Source: Acetobacter malorum (GTDB taxonomy: Bacteria; Pseudomonadota; Alphaproteobacteria; Acetobacterales; Acetobacteraceae). From it: a stretch of DNA of 64,000 nt. The stretch is from the NCBI RefSeq assembly GCF_001580615.1, contig NZ_LHZC01000049.1, positions 1 to 64,000 of the forward strand, given 5' to 3'. Position 1 is the first letter of the stretch; every line of letters begins with the position of its first letter. Below, piece by piece: positions 36,588 through 44,934 of the stretch. The notes below the pieces were generated by a model. The model did not search any database. It was not told the origin of the DNA and saw only the letters and a list, made by a program, of their open reading frames with translations. Both the position numbers and the translations under genes were made by a program.

Positions 36588-36692
36588 ACCCTCCGCACCC
36601 TCTTTGCAAAAAAGCCTCTCCCGCCCCTCACGCTTCATGCTTTTGCTGTTATAAACTACAACAAACGTCTAATGCCGCTGGGACGATGAGCT

Positions 36693-36730
36693 GCTTGCTC
36701 ACGATCCATAATTCGTTTATCGTATACGTA
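36693..36730 (+). promoter_or_regulatory. Promoter of the peptidase-catabolic operon with GTATAC operator (site 4)
   Basis: The core GTATAC is at 36722-36727, about 36 bp before the start at 36763. A -35-like TTGCTC and a -10-like TATCGT overlapping the operator are 17 bp apart. It drives five same-strand genes up to 44.1 kb. Confidence 0.65.
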
Positions 36731-36762
36731 ATGACCGCCTTTTGAGTCTGGAGCCGCTTTCC

Positions 36763-37920
36763 ATGAGCACCACAGCACCCCTTCCTGCCTCGCCTGCGCC
36801 CATCAGCAGCGCCGCCTTCATACAGCGCATCCGCTCGGTGCAAGTGCTGCTGGAAAAAGCCGGGCTGGACGCGCTCGCCGTAAATGCAGGCAACAGCATG
36901 CGCTATTTCACCGGCGTGCCATGGGATGCGACGGAACGGCTGGTAACACTCATCATCCCCCGCACCGGCACACCTGTTGTGGTCTGCCCGCATTTTGAAA
37001 CAGGCTCTCTTAAAGCCTGCCTGCGCACGGATGTGGAGATTGCAACCTGGCAGGAAGATGAAAACCCCGCCCTGTGCGCTCTGGAACCCTATGCCGCAGG
37101 GGCACGCATTGCTCTGGACCCGGACTTTAGCTTTGGTTTTGTCACGGCCATGCGCAAAGCTCGGCCTGACCTTGTGCTGGAAGATGACGCCGGGCTGATC
37201 TCCAACATGCGGGCCTGCAAATCCGCTGAGGAAATTGCACTCATCACGCACGCCATGGCCATTACAATTCAGGTTCATAAAGAGGTGTATGCGTTCCTGA
37301 AGCCGGGCCTTCTGGCCAGTGAAATCCGCCGTTTTATTGATACGCGCCACCGTGCACTGGGGGCAGATAATGGCTCCTATTTCTGTGCAGTGCAGTTTGG
37401 GCATGCAACCGCCTACCCGCATGGCATTCCGGGGGATCAGGTTCTGGGGGAAAACGACCTCGTTCTGATTGATACCGGCTGCCGCCTGGACGGATACCAT
37501 TCCGACATTACGCGGACCTACGCTTTCGGCCAGCCTGACCCGGAACAAGCGCGGATCTGGGCCATTGAAAAAGAAGCCCAGTATGCGGCCTTCAATGCTG
37601 CCAGAATTGGCGCGCCCTGCCATGTGGTGGATGATGCCGCCCGTGCGGTGCTGGAACGCCATAACCTTGGCCCGGATTACAAGCTGCCCGGCCTGCCCCA
37701 CCGCACCGGGCATGGCATTGGCCTGTCCATTCATGAAGCGCCTTATCTGGTGCGCGGCAACACCACACCGCTCAAAGCCGGGCATTGCATGTCTAATGAG
37801 CCGATGATCGTCATCCCCGAGACATTTGGCATCCGGTTGGAAGACCATTTCTACATGACGGACGACGGCCCGCGCTGGTTTACCGAACCCTCCCACAGCT
37901 TCACCGCCCCGTTCAACTGA
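36763..37920 (+). CDS. M24 family Xaa-Pro peptidase (short form)
   Basis: Encodes 385 residues from the ATG at 36763, with GGAG nine bases upstream. It has the creatinase-like N-domain (about residues 20-145) and the pita-bread catalytic domain with all five metal ligands: Asp237, Asp248, His317, Glu346 and Glu360. M24B enzymes split the bond before or after proline; hydroxyproline-containing dipeptides are an obvious substrate here. There is no signal peptide, so it is cytoplasmic and acts after peptide import. It is the first gene of a five-gene operon and a second M24 gene follows 30 bp later. Confidence 0.92.
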   Translation: MSTTAPLPASPAPISSAAFIQRIRSVQVLLEKAGLDALAVNAGNSMRYFTGVPWDATERLVTLIIPRTGTPVVVCPHFETGSLKACLRTDVEIATWQEDENPALCALEPYAAGARIALDPDFSFGFVTAMRKARPDLVLEDDAGLISNMRACKSAEEIALITHAMAITIQVHKEVYAFLKPGLLASEIRRFIDTRHRALGADNGSYFCAVQFGHATAYPHGIPGDQVLGENDLVLIDTGCRLDGYHSDITRTYAFGQPDPEQARIWAIEKEAQYAAFNAARIGAPCHVVDDAARAVLERHNLGPDYKLPGLPHRTGHGIGLSIHEAPYLVRGNTTPLKAGHCMSNEPMIVIPETFGIRLEDHFYMTDDGPRWFTEPSHSFTAPFN

Positions 37921-37950
37921 ACATCAGATCAAGAAAGACGGACATCTCTC

Positions 37951-39717
37951 ATGGCCTCTCCCTCCCCCTCAGAGCGCCTGACGGCACTTCGGTCTGCTCT
38001 GTCCGGCCTTGGTGTAGACGGATTCTTCCTGCCGCGAGGCGATGAACATCTTGGCGAATATGTGCCTGCCTGTGCCGAACGACTGGCCTGGCTGACGGGC
38101 TTTACCGGCAGTGCCGGGCTCGCGCTGGTTCTGCCAGACACGGCCGCCGTCTTTTCTGACGGGCGCTATCAGGTACAGATGCGCCAGCAGGTGGACACAT
38201 CCCTGTGGTCTGTCGAGCATATGTATGAGACGCCACCCCCTCTCTGGCTGTCCAAACATGCGCGTGGGAAGTCTGTTGGGTTTGACCCGCGCAGCGTGAG
38301 CGTTCGGGATATTGAGGCGCTGGAGCAGGCCGGATGTCATATGGTCGCCCTCCCCTGCAATCCCGTCGATGGCATCTGGGCTGATCGCCCCCAAGCCCCC
38401 GCTGCACCTGTCTGCATTCAGCCTCTGGCACTCACCGGGCGCGAAAACAGCGCAAAAATTCAGGATATTGCGGATACCCTGCGTCAAGCCGGGCAGGATG
38501 CCGTCATTCTGCCGGACCCGACCAGCATTGCATGGCTTTTGAACATTCGTGGGCGGGACCTGCCCTTTTTGCCGGTCGCCCTGTGTTTTGCCATCCTGCA
38601 TGCCGATGCCACGGTTGATCTGTTTATTGATATCACCCGCATTGATGATGCGGTGCGTAGCCACCTCGGCACATCCGTCCGTGTGCATATGCCTGCGGAT
38701 ATGGAACAGATTTTGCAAACCATGCACGGAAAAACCGTGCGACTGGACCCGGCCCGCTGCCCGATCTGGTTTGCAAATACCCTTAAAGACGTAAAAGCCA
38801 CACTGGCGGAAGGCACAGACCCGTGCCTCATGCCCCGCGCCTGTAAAACCCCGGCAGAGCTGGACGGCATGCGCCGCGCCCATCTGCTGGACGGCATTGC
38901 CCTGACCCGTTTCCTGTGCTGGGTAAAAGCGCATGGCGTCGGCAAAACCGAGGCCGCCATCGCAGACCATCTGCTGGCCCTGCGCCGCGAGGCAGAAACC
39001 TGCATCGGCCCAAGTTTTCACACCATTGCAGGCTCTGGCCCAAACGCCGCCATCATGCACTATGCCCCCACGGCGGAGCAGTGCAGCGTAGTGCAGGCCG
39101 ATGCCTTCCTGCTGGTTGACAGCGGCGGCCAGTATACCTGCGCCACAACCGATGTAACCCGGACTGTCTGGCTCGGTGCCGGCTCTCCGCCCGAGGAGTG
39201 GAAAAAGCAGTATACCTGCGTGCTTCAGGGGCTGATCGCGCTGGATCAGGCCATCTTCCCGGCAGGCACACATGGCTACCGGCTGGACCCTCTGGCCCGG
39301 CTGGCCTTGTGGAAAGAAGGACTGGATTTTGACCACGGTGCCGGGCACGGCGTCGGCAGTTGCCTCTCCGTGCATGAATGGCCGCTTGGCTTCACCCGTC
39401 GCCCCGTGCTGGACCCGCTCCATGAACATATGGTGATGACGAACGAACCGGGCTTTTACGCCCCCGGTTCTCACGGCATGCGGCTGGAAAACCAGATGGA
39501 AACCTGTCTGGCCTACAAAACCGAAACAGGCGACTACCTCCGCTTTAAAACGCTCACTCTGGCTCCCATTGATACGCGCGGCATCAGCCTTGAGCGTCTG
39601 ACAGATACGGAACGCACCTGGCTGAACACCTACCATGCCCGCGTACTGGAGCAGATTGGCCCCCATCTGGCCCCGGAGGAGCGCGAGTGGCTGCAACGCG
39701 CCTGTGCACCGCTGTGA
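37951..39717 (+). CDS. M24 family aminopeptidase P (long, three-domain form)
   Basis: Encodes 588 residues, the size of XPNPEP1-type aminopeptidase P with two creatinase-like N-domains before the catalytic domain. Metal ligands Asp390, Asp401, His466, Glu499 and Glu513 are present, with the signature GSGPNAAIMHY and GAGHGVGS-LSVHE. It removes the N-terminal residue before proline and is cytoplasmic. Two M24 enzymes in tandem would let the cell handle both Xaa-Pro dipeptides and longer chains. Its stop codon overlaps the start of the dehydrogenase gene by four bases. Confidence 0.92.
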   Translation: MASPSPSERLTALRSALSGLGVDGFFLPRGDEHLGEYVPACAERLAWLTGFTGSAGLALVLPDTAAVFSDGRYQVQMRQQVDTSLWSVEHMYETPPPLWLSKHARGKSVGFDPRSVSVRDIEALEQAGCHMVALPCNPVDGIWADRPQAPAAPVCIQPLALTGRENSAKIQDIADTLRQAGQDAVILPDPTSIAWLLNIRGRDLPFLPVALCFAILHADATVDLFIDITRIDDAVRSHLGTSVRVHMPADMEQILQTMHGKTVRLDPARCPIWFANTLKDVKATLAEGTDPCLMPRACKTPAELDGMRRAHLLDGIALTRFLCWVKAHGVGKTEAAIADHLLALRREAETCIGPSFHTIAGSGPNAAIMHYAPTAEQCSVVQADAFLLVDSGGQYTCATTDVTRTVWLGAGSPPEEWKKQYTCVLQGLIALDQAIFPAGTHGYRLDPLARLALWKEGLDFDHGAGHGVGSCLSVHEWPLGFTRRPVLDPLHEHMVMTNEPGFYAPGSHGMRLENQMETCLAYKTETGDYLRFKTLTLAPIDTRGISLERLTDTERTWLNTYHARVLEQIGPHLAPEEREWLQRACAPL

Positions 39718-40967
39718 CAGCCCCGCTCCCACCGCCCCGTTCCGTCCTCGTGCTGGGTGGCGGCATTATTGCGCGTGCCTGCGCCCTGCGCCTTCAGGAA
39801 CAGGGATGCGCCGTCACGCTGGTTGCTGAGCCAGACACAGCCCCGCCATCATGGGGCAATGCCGGACATATTGCGACGGAGCAGGTGCAGGTTCTGGCCC
39901 GCCTCGCCACCGCCACCCGCGTGCTGTCTGACCATTTCCCCCGCGGCCCCGTAGCGCTGGACTGGGGCTCTACTCCGGCGTGGCTCTCCTGGTCTTTCCG
40001 CTTTATGCGCGCCTGTCTGCCCGGGCGTGTGCGCGAGAGCGATGCCGCCTTGCGTGGCCTGATGCTCAACGCGCTGCCCGCATGGGAAAAACTGGCCAAC
40101 ACGCTGGACAGACCAGACCTTCTGGACCTGCGCGGCGTGGTCAAACTTTGGGAAGGCACAGACGCGGACCAGAAGGCCACAAGTGCGCTACAGACTGACC
40201 ACGGCCCTGCAACCACCACGCCTCTGGATGCCGCACAAATTGCTGCGTTCAATCTGACCCTCGCTACCCCGGTTAAAGCTGGCGTGCATTTTGCAGGCAC
40301 GGCCCACATCACCAATCCGCGTGACGTGCTGGATACGCTTCTGGCGCGGTTTGTGGCAGCCGGTGGCACACATCTTGCGGCCCGCGGGGTGAAGATCACC
40401 CCCGAGGCACAGACCGTCCGGGTGAACACCACGCAAGGCGATCTCACCGCAGACCGCGTTGTTGTGGCCTGTGGCGTGCGCTCCGGCACTTTGCTGCCAG
40501 ACGTCGCCGTGCCGCTGGTAGCGGAACGCGGCTACCATGTGGAATGGGACCACGGCGGACAGTGGACGCTGCCCAATGCGGTTTTTGAAGATCGCGCCGT
40601 GGTCGTCACGCGTTTTGGCAGCCGCCTGCGCGCCACATCCTTTGTTGAGTTCACGCGGGATGCCTCCGCGCCAGACCCACGCAAATGGGAACGGCTGGAA
40701 GCCCATGTGCGCGCACTGGGCTTACCCGTGGCCTCCCCTTTTGCCCGCTGGCATGGCTCCCGCCCCACGCTGCCGGATTACCTGCCTGCTCTGGGCTCGT
40801 TCCGCCATGCGCCGCGCGTTGTTGCGGCCTATGGGCACAACCATCTGGGCCTGACCCTCGGGCCTGTCACCGCGGACGTGCTGAGCGCGCATATCCTGCG
40901 TGGCGCCCCCCTCCCCACAGCTTTCAGCCCGGACAGGTTTGGCCTGCGCTCCGGCTTTTTGAAATAA
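39714..40967 (+). CDS. FAD-dependent D-amino-acid dehydrogenase, probable D-hydroxyproline dehydrogenase
   Basis: Encodes 417 residues from the GTG at 39714, which overlaps the stop of the aminopeptidase gene (GTGA). The dinucleotide-binding motif is VLVLGGGIIARACALRLQEQG near residue 10, and the sequence continues as a DadA/DAO-type flavoprotein (GNAGHIATEQ, HITNPRDVL, DRVVVACGVRSG, GHNHLGLTLGP). DAO-family enzymes oxidise D-amino acids; in this operon the expected substrate is cis-4-hydroxy-D-proline, giving pyrroline-4-hydroxy-2-carboxylate. A single-chain DadA-like form is used by several alphaproteobacteria. Confidence 0.87.
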   Translation: MTAPLPPPRSVLVLGGGIIARACALRLQEQGCAVTLVAEPDTAPPSWGNAGHIATEQVQVLARLATATRVLSDHFPRGPVALDWGSTPAWLSWSFRFMRACLPGRVRESDAALRGLMLNALPAWEKLANTLDRPDLLDLRGVVKLWEGTDADQKATSALQTDHGPATTTPLDAAQIAAFNLTLATPVKAGVHFAGTAHITNPRDVLDTLLARFVAAGGTHLAARGVKITPEAQTVRVNTTQGDLTADRVVVACGVRSGTLLPDVAVPLVAERGYHVEWDHGGQWTLPNAVFEDRAVVVTRFGSRLRATSFVEFTRDASAPDPRKWERLEAHVRALGLPVASPFARWHGSRPTLPDYLPALGSFRHAPRVVAAYGHNHLGLTLGPVTADVLSAHILRGAPLPTAFSPDRFGLRSGFLK

Positions 40968-40976
40968 GGAAACCTC

Positions 40977-42536
40977 ATGACTTTAACAGGCGCTCTTCTG
41001 ATCGGACAGAACACGGTCACTCGCCCCGAAACCTTTCAGGCTCTCAACGCGGCAACGGGTGAGACGCTGGACACCGCTTTTTCCTGCGCAACGGCCGACG
41101 ATGTCCGCACAGCCTGCACTCTGGCTGACGAAGCCTTTGACACCTTCCGCGCGACCACGCCGGAAGCCCGTGCGCAGTTTCTGGACTGTATTGCGGATGA
41201 AATTGAAGCCCTCGGCCCGACACTTCTGGACCGCGCCCACGCAGAAACCGGCCTGCCTCTGCCGCGCCTGACGGGTGAGCGGGGCCGCACCATGGGGCAG
41301 CTCCGCATGTTTGCGCGGGAACTGCGGGCCGGACGCTGCCTTGATGCCCGTATTGATGAAGCCCTGCCCGACCGCAAACCCATGGCCCGCGCAGACCTGC
41401 GCCAGATCCGTATTGGCGTTGGCCCGGTTGCCGTGTTCGGGGCCAGTAACTTCCCGCTGGCCTTCTCCGTGGCCGGGAGCGATACCGCTTCCGCATTTGC
41501 GGCGGGCTGCCCGGTGGTCGTCAAGGCCCATCCGGCCCACCCCGGCACCAGTGAACTGGTTGGCCGCGCCATTCAGTCCGCTGTGCAAAAATGTGGCCTG
41601 CCGGAAGGCACATTCTCCCTCGTCGGTGGCCCGGATTATGCGTTGGGGGCTGAACTGGTCAAACACCCGGCCATTATGGCGGTCGGGTATACCGGCTCCC
41701 GCGCTGGCGGCCTTGCCCTCAGCCAGATTGCCGCCGCCCGCCCGGTTCCGGTGCCGGTTTATGCGGAAATGAGCAGCATCAACCCCGTCTATCTGCTGCC
41801 GGAGGCGCTGAAGAACAGCGCTGAGAGCCTTGGCACGGCCTTCATCGCCTCTCTGACCATGGGGGCCGGGCAGTTCTGCACCAACCCGGGTCTCATTCTG
41901 GCGCTGAGCGGCCCGGATCTGGAGCGTTTCTGCCAGAGCGCGCAGGAGGCCCTGAAAACGGCCCCCGCTCCCACCATGCTCACCCAGTCCATCCATGCCT
42001 CTTACGACGCCGGCGTGGAAAAACTGGCCGGGCGTCGAGGTGTGTCCCTGCTGGGCCGTGGGCCGAAGGGCGATGCCTCCAGCTGTCAGGCTGCCGTATT
42101 CACCACGGATGCTGCAAGCTTTATGCAGGACCCGATCATGCAGCATGAGATTTTTGGCTCCTGCTCCCTGATTGTCGCCTGCCCGGATCTGGACACCCTG
42201 CTTGCCCTGACGCGCAGTCTTGAAGGCCAGCTGACAGGCACGCTGCATCTGGAAGATGGCGATATTGCCGTCGCCCAGACGCTCATGCCGGTTCTGGAAC
42301 GCAAGGTTGGCCGCATTCTGGCCAACGCCTGGCCGACCGGTGTGGAAGTCTGTGCGGCTATGGTACATGGCGGCCCCTTCCCGGCCACAACGGACCCGCG
42401 CAGCACGTCTGTCGGCACTGCGGCCATTGAGCGCTTCCTGCGGCCGGTGTGCTATCAGGATCTGCCCGATGCGCTTCTCCCCGCCGGCCTGCGCAGCACC
42501 AACCCCCTTGGGCTGCCGCGCCAGACCGACAAATAA
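40977..42536 (+). CDS. 2-oxoglutarate semialdehyde (2,5-dioxovalerate) dehydrogenase, NADP+
   Basis: Encodes 519 residues, nine bases after the dehydrogenase. Catalytic Cys301 ([10 protein letters not shown]), Glu264 ([10 protein letters not shown]) and Asn158 ([11 protein letters not shown]) are present. The GEMSSINP-like block and long length match type III 2-oxoglutarate-semialdehyde dehydrogenases, which oxidise the semialdehyde to 2-oxoglutarate, the final step of hydroxyproline use. The same enzyme class also ends the oxidative pentose/hexarate pathways, but no such genes are nearby. The product enters the TCA cycle. Confidence 0.9.
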   Translation: MTLTGALLIGQNTVTRPETFQALNAATGETLDTAFSCATADDVRTACTLADEAFDTFRATTPEARAQFLDCIADEIEALGPTLLDRAHAETGLPLPRLTGERGRTMGQLRMFARELRAGRCLDARIDEALPDRKPMARADLRQIRIGVGPVAVFGASNFPLAFSVAGSDTASAFAAGCPVVVKAHPAHPGTSELVGRAIQSAVQKCGLPEGTFSLVGGPDYALGAELVKHPAIMAVGYTGSRAGGLALSQIAAARPVPVPVYAEMSSINPVYLLPEALKNSAESLGTAFIASLTMGAGQFCTNPGLILALSGPDLERFCQSAQEALKTAPAPTMLTQSIHASYDAGVEKLAGRRGVSLLGRGPKGDASSCQAAVFTTDAASFMQDPIMQHEIFGSCSLIVACPDLDTLLALTRSLEGQLTGTLHLEDGDIAVAQTLMPVLERKVGRILANAWPTGVEVCAAMVHGGPFPATTDPRSTSVGTAAIERFLRPVCYQDLPDALLPAGLRSTNPLGLPRQTDK

Positions 42537-42580
42537 AGCCCTCTAACAGCCAGCCCTTCGACTGATGACAGGAGCCGTTC

Positions 42581-44140
42581 ATGGCGCATGATGAGTCTGG
42601 TCACTTCAAGCAACGCCTTGGTCTGTTTGACCTGACCATGATCGGCTTTGGGTCCATCTTCGGCTCAGGCTGGCTGTTTGCCGCCGCCCATGTGGCGGAT
42701 ATGGCCGGGCCGGCCAGCATCGTCTCATGGCTCATCGGCGGTGTCGCCGTTTTGCTGATCGGGCTGGTTTATTGCGAACTGGGTGCGGCCCTGCCGCTGG
42801 CAGGCAGCGTGGTGCGCTACCCGGAACAGGCCCACGGCTCCACCGCCGCCTTTCTGACGGGAGCGATGACCACCATCGCTTTTTCCAGTCTGATTTCAAT
42901 CGAAATTGTCGCCGCCCGCCAATACGCCGATGCGTGGATAGGCGGCCTGTCCCGCAATGCCAGCGGTGACCCTACTCTGGCCGGGTGGCTGGTGCAGTTT
43001 GCGATTATGGTCGTACTCTATGCCATCAACCGGCGCGGCATTGGCAGTTTTGCGCTCATCAATAACATCGTCACCGTCTTCAAGTTTCTGGTGCCCACAC
43101 TGGTTATCGTGCTGCTGCTGGCCTACATGCATCCCGGAAATTTCAGCCTGCATGGCTTTGCGCCGCATGGCTTTCAGGGTGTCGAGACAGCCATTTCCGC
43201 CGGGGGTGTCATTTTTGCCTATCTCGGCCTGACACCCATTCTGTCCGTCGCCAGTGAGGTCCGAAACCCGCAGCGCACCATCCCCATTGCGCTGGTGGCT
43301 TCCATCACACTGGCCATGCTGGTTTATCTGCTGCTGCAAACGGCTTTTATCGGCGCACTTCCCGCTAACCTGCTGACGGAGGGCTGGAACGGCATTGCAA
43401 CCCGTCTTGCCCTGCCGTTCCACGATATTGCCGTGCAGCTTGGCCTGAGCTTTCTGGCTCTCATGGTGGTGACAGATGCCATTCTATCCCCCACCGGCAC
43501 CGGCAACATCTACATGTCGGCTACGGCCCGCGTAGTTTATGCGTGGTCCAAAAGCGGCACGTTCTTTCCGGTTTTCCAGCGCATGAATACCCAGCGCGGT
43601 GTACCGGATAAAGCCCTGCTGCTCACCTTCGGGCTGGCCCTTTTCTGGACGCTTCCGTTCCCCTCATGGCAGGCGCTGATCGGCGTGGTCTCATCCGCCC
43701 TCATGCTGAGCTATGCCATGGCCCCTACGTCTGCCGCAGCGCTGCGGCGGTCCCGGCCTGACCTGCACCGCCCCTTCCGTCTGCCTTACTTCAATCTGCT
43801 CTCACCACTGGCTTTTGCGATTGCATCCCTGATTGTTATCTGGACCGGCTGGACCACGCTCTGCTGGCTGATGCCTGCCCTGCTGGTGCTTACGGCTATT
43901 TTCATGAGTGTTGCCCGCCGCCGCCTCTCCTCTGCAGAATGGACACAGGAGCTGCGCAGCAGCCTCTGGATGCCGGCTTATTTTGTGGGGCTTCTTGCTC
44001 TATCCTGGAGCGGCCCTTTTCAGGGTGCCGGTCTGCTGGACCATGTGTGGGACGATATCGCAGTGGTCGTGTTTGCGCTGATCATTCACCACTGGGCCGC
44101 GACCTGCGGCCTTCAGGATCAGGCAGAAAAAGCGGCCTGA
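42581..44140 (+). CDS. APC-family amino acid permease, probable hydroxyproline uptake
   Basis: Encodes 519 residues with about 12-13 transmembrane helices. The N-terminal helix motif FDLTMIGFGSIFGSGWLFAA and SWLIGGVAVLLIGLVYCELGAALP are typical of APC-superfamily amino acid transporters (the AspT/YdgI-like group with a long C-terminus). It follows the semialdehyde dehydrogenase by 44 bp and closes the five-gene operon. Substrate specificity is inferred only from context: free hydroxyproline is the natural candidate. Confidence 0.88.
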   Translation: MAHDESGHFKQRLGLFDLTMIGFGSIFGSGWLFAAAHVADMAGPASIVSWLIGGVAVLLIGLVYCELGAALPLAGSVVRYPEQAHGSTAAFLTGAMTTIAFSSLISIEIVAARQYADAWIGGLSRNASGDPTLAGWLVQFAIMVVLYAINRRGIGSFALINNIVTVFKFLVPTLVIVLLLAYMHPGNFSLHGFAPHGFQGVETAISAGGVIFAYLGLTPILSVASEVRNPQRTIPIALVASITLAMLVYLLLQTAFIGALPANLLTEGWNGIATRLALPFHDIAVQLGLSFLALMVVTDAILSPTGTGNIYMSATARVVYAWSKSGTFFPVFQRMNTQRGVPDKALLLTFGLALFWTLPFPSWQALIGVVSSALMLSYAMAPTSAAALRRSRPDLHRPFRLPYFNLLSPLAFAIASLIVIWTGWTTLCWLMPALLVLTAIFMSVARRRLSSAEWTQELRSSLWMPAYFVGLLALSWSGPFQGAGLLDHVWDDIAVVVFALIIHHWAATCGLQDQAEKAA

Positions 44141-44168
44141 TCCTCATTTAAAATTTTACGACCGCGCC

Positions 44169-44828
44169 TTATTTCAGCGCGCCGCGCAGATCATCCAGCG
44201 TGGTCTGAATATGCTTGCGCATCAGTTTTTCAATCTCACGCTTGTTTCCCGCCAGCCAGCACGCCATCAGTTCCCGATGCTCCTGATTAGCGCGGGTATC
44301 AATGTCCTGCATGTGCATGTGAAAACGCACATAGCGGTCAGCCGTCACGTTCAGCAGGGTTAGCACGTGGATGGTCGTGGGGCCTGCTGCGGGCTCTACA
44401 AGAGCCAGATGGAACAGCCGGTTATAAACCCCACGTCTCGGGTCCTGCCGTGCCACAGCACTTTCCAGCTCTTCCAGACAGGCCTGTGCCTTCTTTGCGT
44501 CCTCTTCCGTCGCACTCTGGGCACCACGGGCCGTCGCTTCAGGCTCAATCAGCAAGCGCAGATGGAACACATCTTCCGCTTCCTTACGCGTCAGCGGGGT
44601 GACGAAAAATCCTCGTTTGGGGTGAAGGGAGACCAGTCCATCCTGTTGCAGGCGCACCAGTGCTTCACGCACCGGAATTTTGCTGATCTCAAATGCCGCC
44701 GCAATGCCGTCCTGCCGGATCGGCTCACCTTCCCCCACCTCTCCGTTCAGGATTTGCTCCCGGAGAACGTCATAAAGCTGGTCAGAAATGGACCGTGACA
44801 CAAGTCGCGTCTTCTGGGGGGTGATCAT
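44169..44828 (-). CDS. GntR family regulator, FCD subfamily; candidate controller of the GTATAC sites
   Basis: Encodes 219 residues from the ATG at 44828 (a TTG at 44837 would add three). The winged helix is at residues 10-70 (SRSISDQLYDVLREQILNGEV, then SKIPVREALVRLQQDGLV). The C-terminal FCD domain is all-helical with metal-ligand-type residues in NRLFHLAL, EHRELM and HIQTTL. FCD/FadR-type GntR proteins often bind palindromes with a GTATAC core, as in UxuR-like sites, and release them on binding an organic acid or amino acid. It is the only GntR gene in the window, is convergent with the permease and lies just after GH127 on the same strand. Confidence 0.88.
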   Translation of the reverse strand: MITPQKTRLVSRSISDQLYDVLREQILNGEVGEGEPIRQDGIAAAFEISKIPVREALVRLQQDGLVSLHPKRGFFVTPLTRKEAEDVFHLRLLIEPEATARGAQSATEEDAKKAQACLEELESAVARQDPRRGVYNRLFHLALVEPAAGPTTIHVLTLLNVTADRYVRFHMHMQDIDTRANQEHRELMACWLAGNKREIEKLMRKHIQTTLDDLRGALK

Positions 44829-44934
44829 ACTATGCAAACTTCACTTCTATCGCTCAGATCTTGTTTCTATAGCTAGGCCATTCCCCCACCCGAAACAACC
44901 GACAGACATACGATGGCAGGAAATGGCTGCTCCC

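Noticed and set aside
39132-39215. Two further GTATAC hexamers
   Set aside because: Both lie in the aminopeptidase coding sequence, encode the same Tyr-Thr codons and lack the flanking consensus of the six operators.
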